NCBI RefSeq assembly: GCF_013340845.1
Contig: NZ_AP020335.1
Coordinates: 1,240,001-1,304,000, forward strand
Direction of reading: 5' to 3'
Source of the DNA: Hydrogenovibrio marinus
GTDB lineage: Bacteria; Pseudomonadota; Gammaproteobacteria; Thiomicrospirales; Thiomicrospiraceae
Length of the DNA stretch: 64,000 nucleotides
The position numbers and the translations under genes are program-made. Below the pieces are notes generated by a model. That model did not search any database. It saw nothing but the letters and a program-made list of their open reading frames with translations, and had not been told where the DNA came from. Shown here piece after piece: positions 63,755-64,000 of this stretch. How positions within the stretch are numbered: position 1 is the first letter of the stretch; each line of letters begins with the position of its first letter.

Positions 63755-64000
63755 CTATTTGAATCTGTTTAGTTTTTTGCTATCACTAGAAGAGGGGATA
63801 CCCATAGATTCGCGATATTTAGCGATGGTGCGTCTAGCCACGTTGATTTCTTTTTCTTCAAGAAGTGACATTAGCTTGTTATCGCTCAAAGGTTTGTTTG
63901 GATCTTCAGCTTCAATCAGTTGTTTGATATGCGATTTAATTGCAATAGCTGATTGGTCTTCACTGCCGTACTGAGAAACCCCTGTTGAGAAGAAATACTT
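63755..64000 (-). CDS. rpoN: RNA polymerase sigma-54 factor, C-terminal fragment
   Basis: The last 81 residues of RpoN, open through the right edge. They begin KYFFSTGVSQYGSEDQ, then IKQLIEAEDPNKPLSDNKL, and contain the RpoN box ARRTIAKYRE that recognises the -24 promoter element, ending MGIPSSSDSKKLNRFK. Sigma-54 needs activator ATPases and serves nitrogen, motility and other genes. The stop is the TAG at 63755-63757. The next gene downstream is the cupin rather than the usual hpf. Confidence 0.95.
   Translation of the reverse strand, partial: KYFFSTGVSQYGSEDQSAIAIKSHIKQLIEAEDPNKPLSDNKLMSLLEEKEINVARRTIAKYRESMGIPSSSDSKKLNRFK

Noticed and set aside
1-64000. CRISPR arrays, insertion sequences or prophage
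   Set aside because: No regularly spaced direct repeats, transposase, integrase or phage structural genes were seen.

Overview
The window is a stretch of bacterial chromosome with moderate G+C content and tightly packed genes. Gene content and order point to a gammaproteobacterium. The blocks gyrA-serC-pheA-hisC-tyrA-aroA-cmk-rpsA-ihfB-lapA-pyrF, ubiG-mupP-SDR, tig-clpP-clpX-lon-hup, minCDE and csiV-mfd are all typical of that class. A sulfide:quinone-reductase-type flavoprotein and the base composition suggest a sulfur-oxidising Thiotrichales lineage (Thiomicrospira/Hydrogenovibrio/Thiomicrorhabdus-like). That placement is inference from gene content, not a database match. I see no prophage, insertion sequence, integron or CRISPR array.

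Layout. 1-1708: the end of an ABC-2 permease, then a DUF3302 membrane protein and an HlyD-type adaptor (YiaW/YiaV-like pair). 1782-6185: a 1467-residue membrane sensor with PAS, GAF, GGDEF and EAL domains. 6182-7574: a small BFD-like Fe-S protein and a cytoplasmic sialidase-fold protein. 7579-10462: three outer-membrane-type lipoproteins (LPP20 and CsgG-like). 10667-12526: minCDE. 12667-17066: csiV and mfd. 17193-19967: an RND-like protein without periplasmic domains, and the sulfide-oxidising flavoprotein. 20101-24890: a TRIC-family protein, the Lol lipoprotein exporter, a YheS-like ABC-F protein and a DUF2892 protein. 25144-31388: trigger factor, ClpP, ClpX, Lon and HU. 31789-32162: a tandemly duplicated tRNA-Val/tRNA-Asp pair. 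32313-33089: fabI. 33278-39484: a peptide-type ABC importer operon. 39491-40321: an A+T-rich orphan gene. 40328-42742: ppsA. 42900-45068: SDR, mupP-like and ubiG. 45144-47760: a MarR-controlled efflux operon. 48023-60497: the gyrA-to-pyrF cluster. 60501-64000: a histidine kinase/response regulator pair, a bicupin protein and the 3' end of rpoN.

The most unusual signal is not a gene. A 19-base word, AAAAATCTGCCAGGTTGGG with a T/A variant at position 6, occurs six times with at most one mismatch, plus one shortened copy. It lies on both strands. The coding copies are read in different frames and give unrelated peptides, and two copies lie directly downstream of stop codons. Chance or protein homology cannot explain this. 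It has the properties of a DNA-level dispersed signal such as a DNA uptake sequence or a genome-wide protein-binding site. I know of no such motif described for this group.

Other points worth attention are twin palindromic operators in front of the MarR efflux operon, a terminator whose T-run abuts the lapA start codon, a membrane-anchored coiled-coil/winged-helix orphan, a peptide-binding lipoprotein with an extra C-terminal membrane helix, and a reduced RND-type protein.
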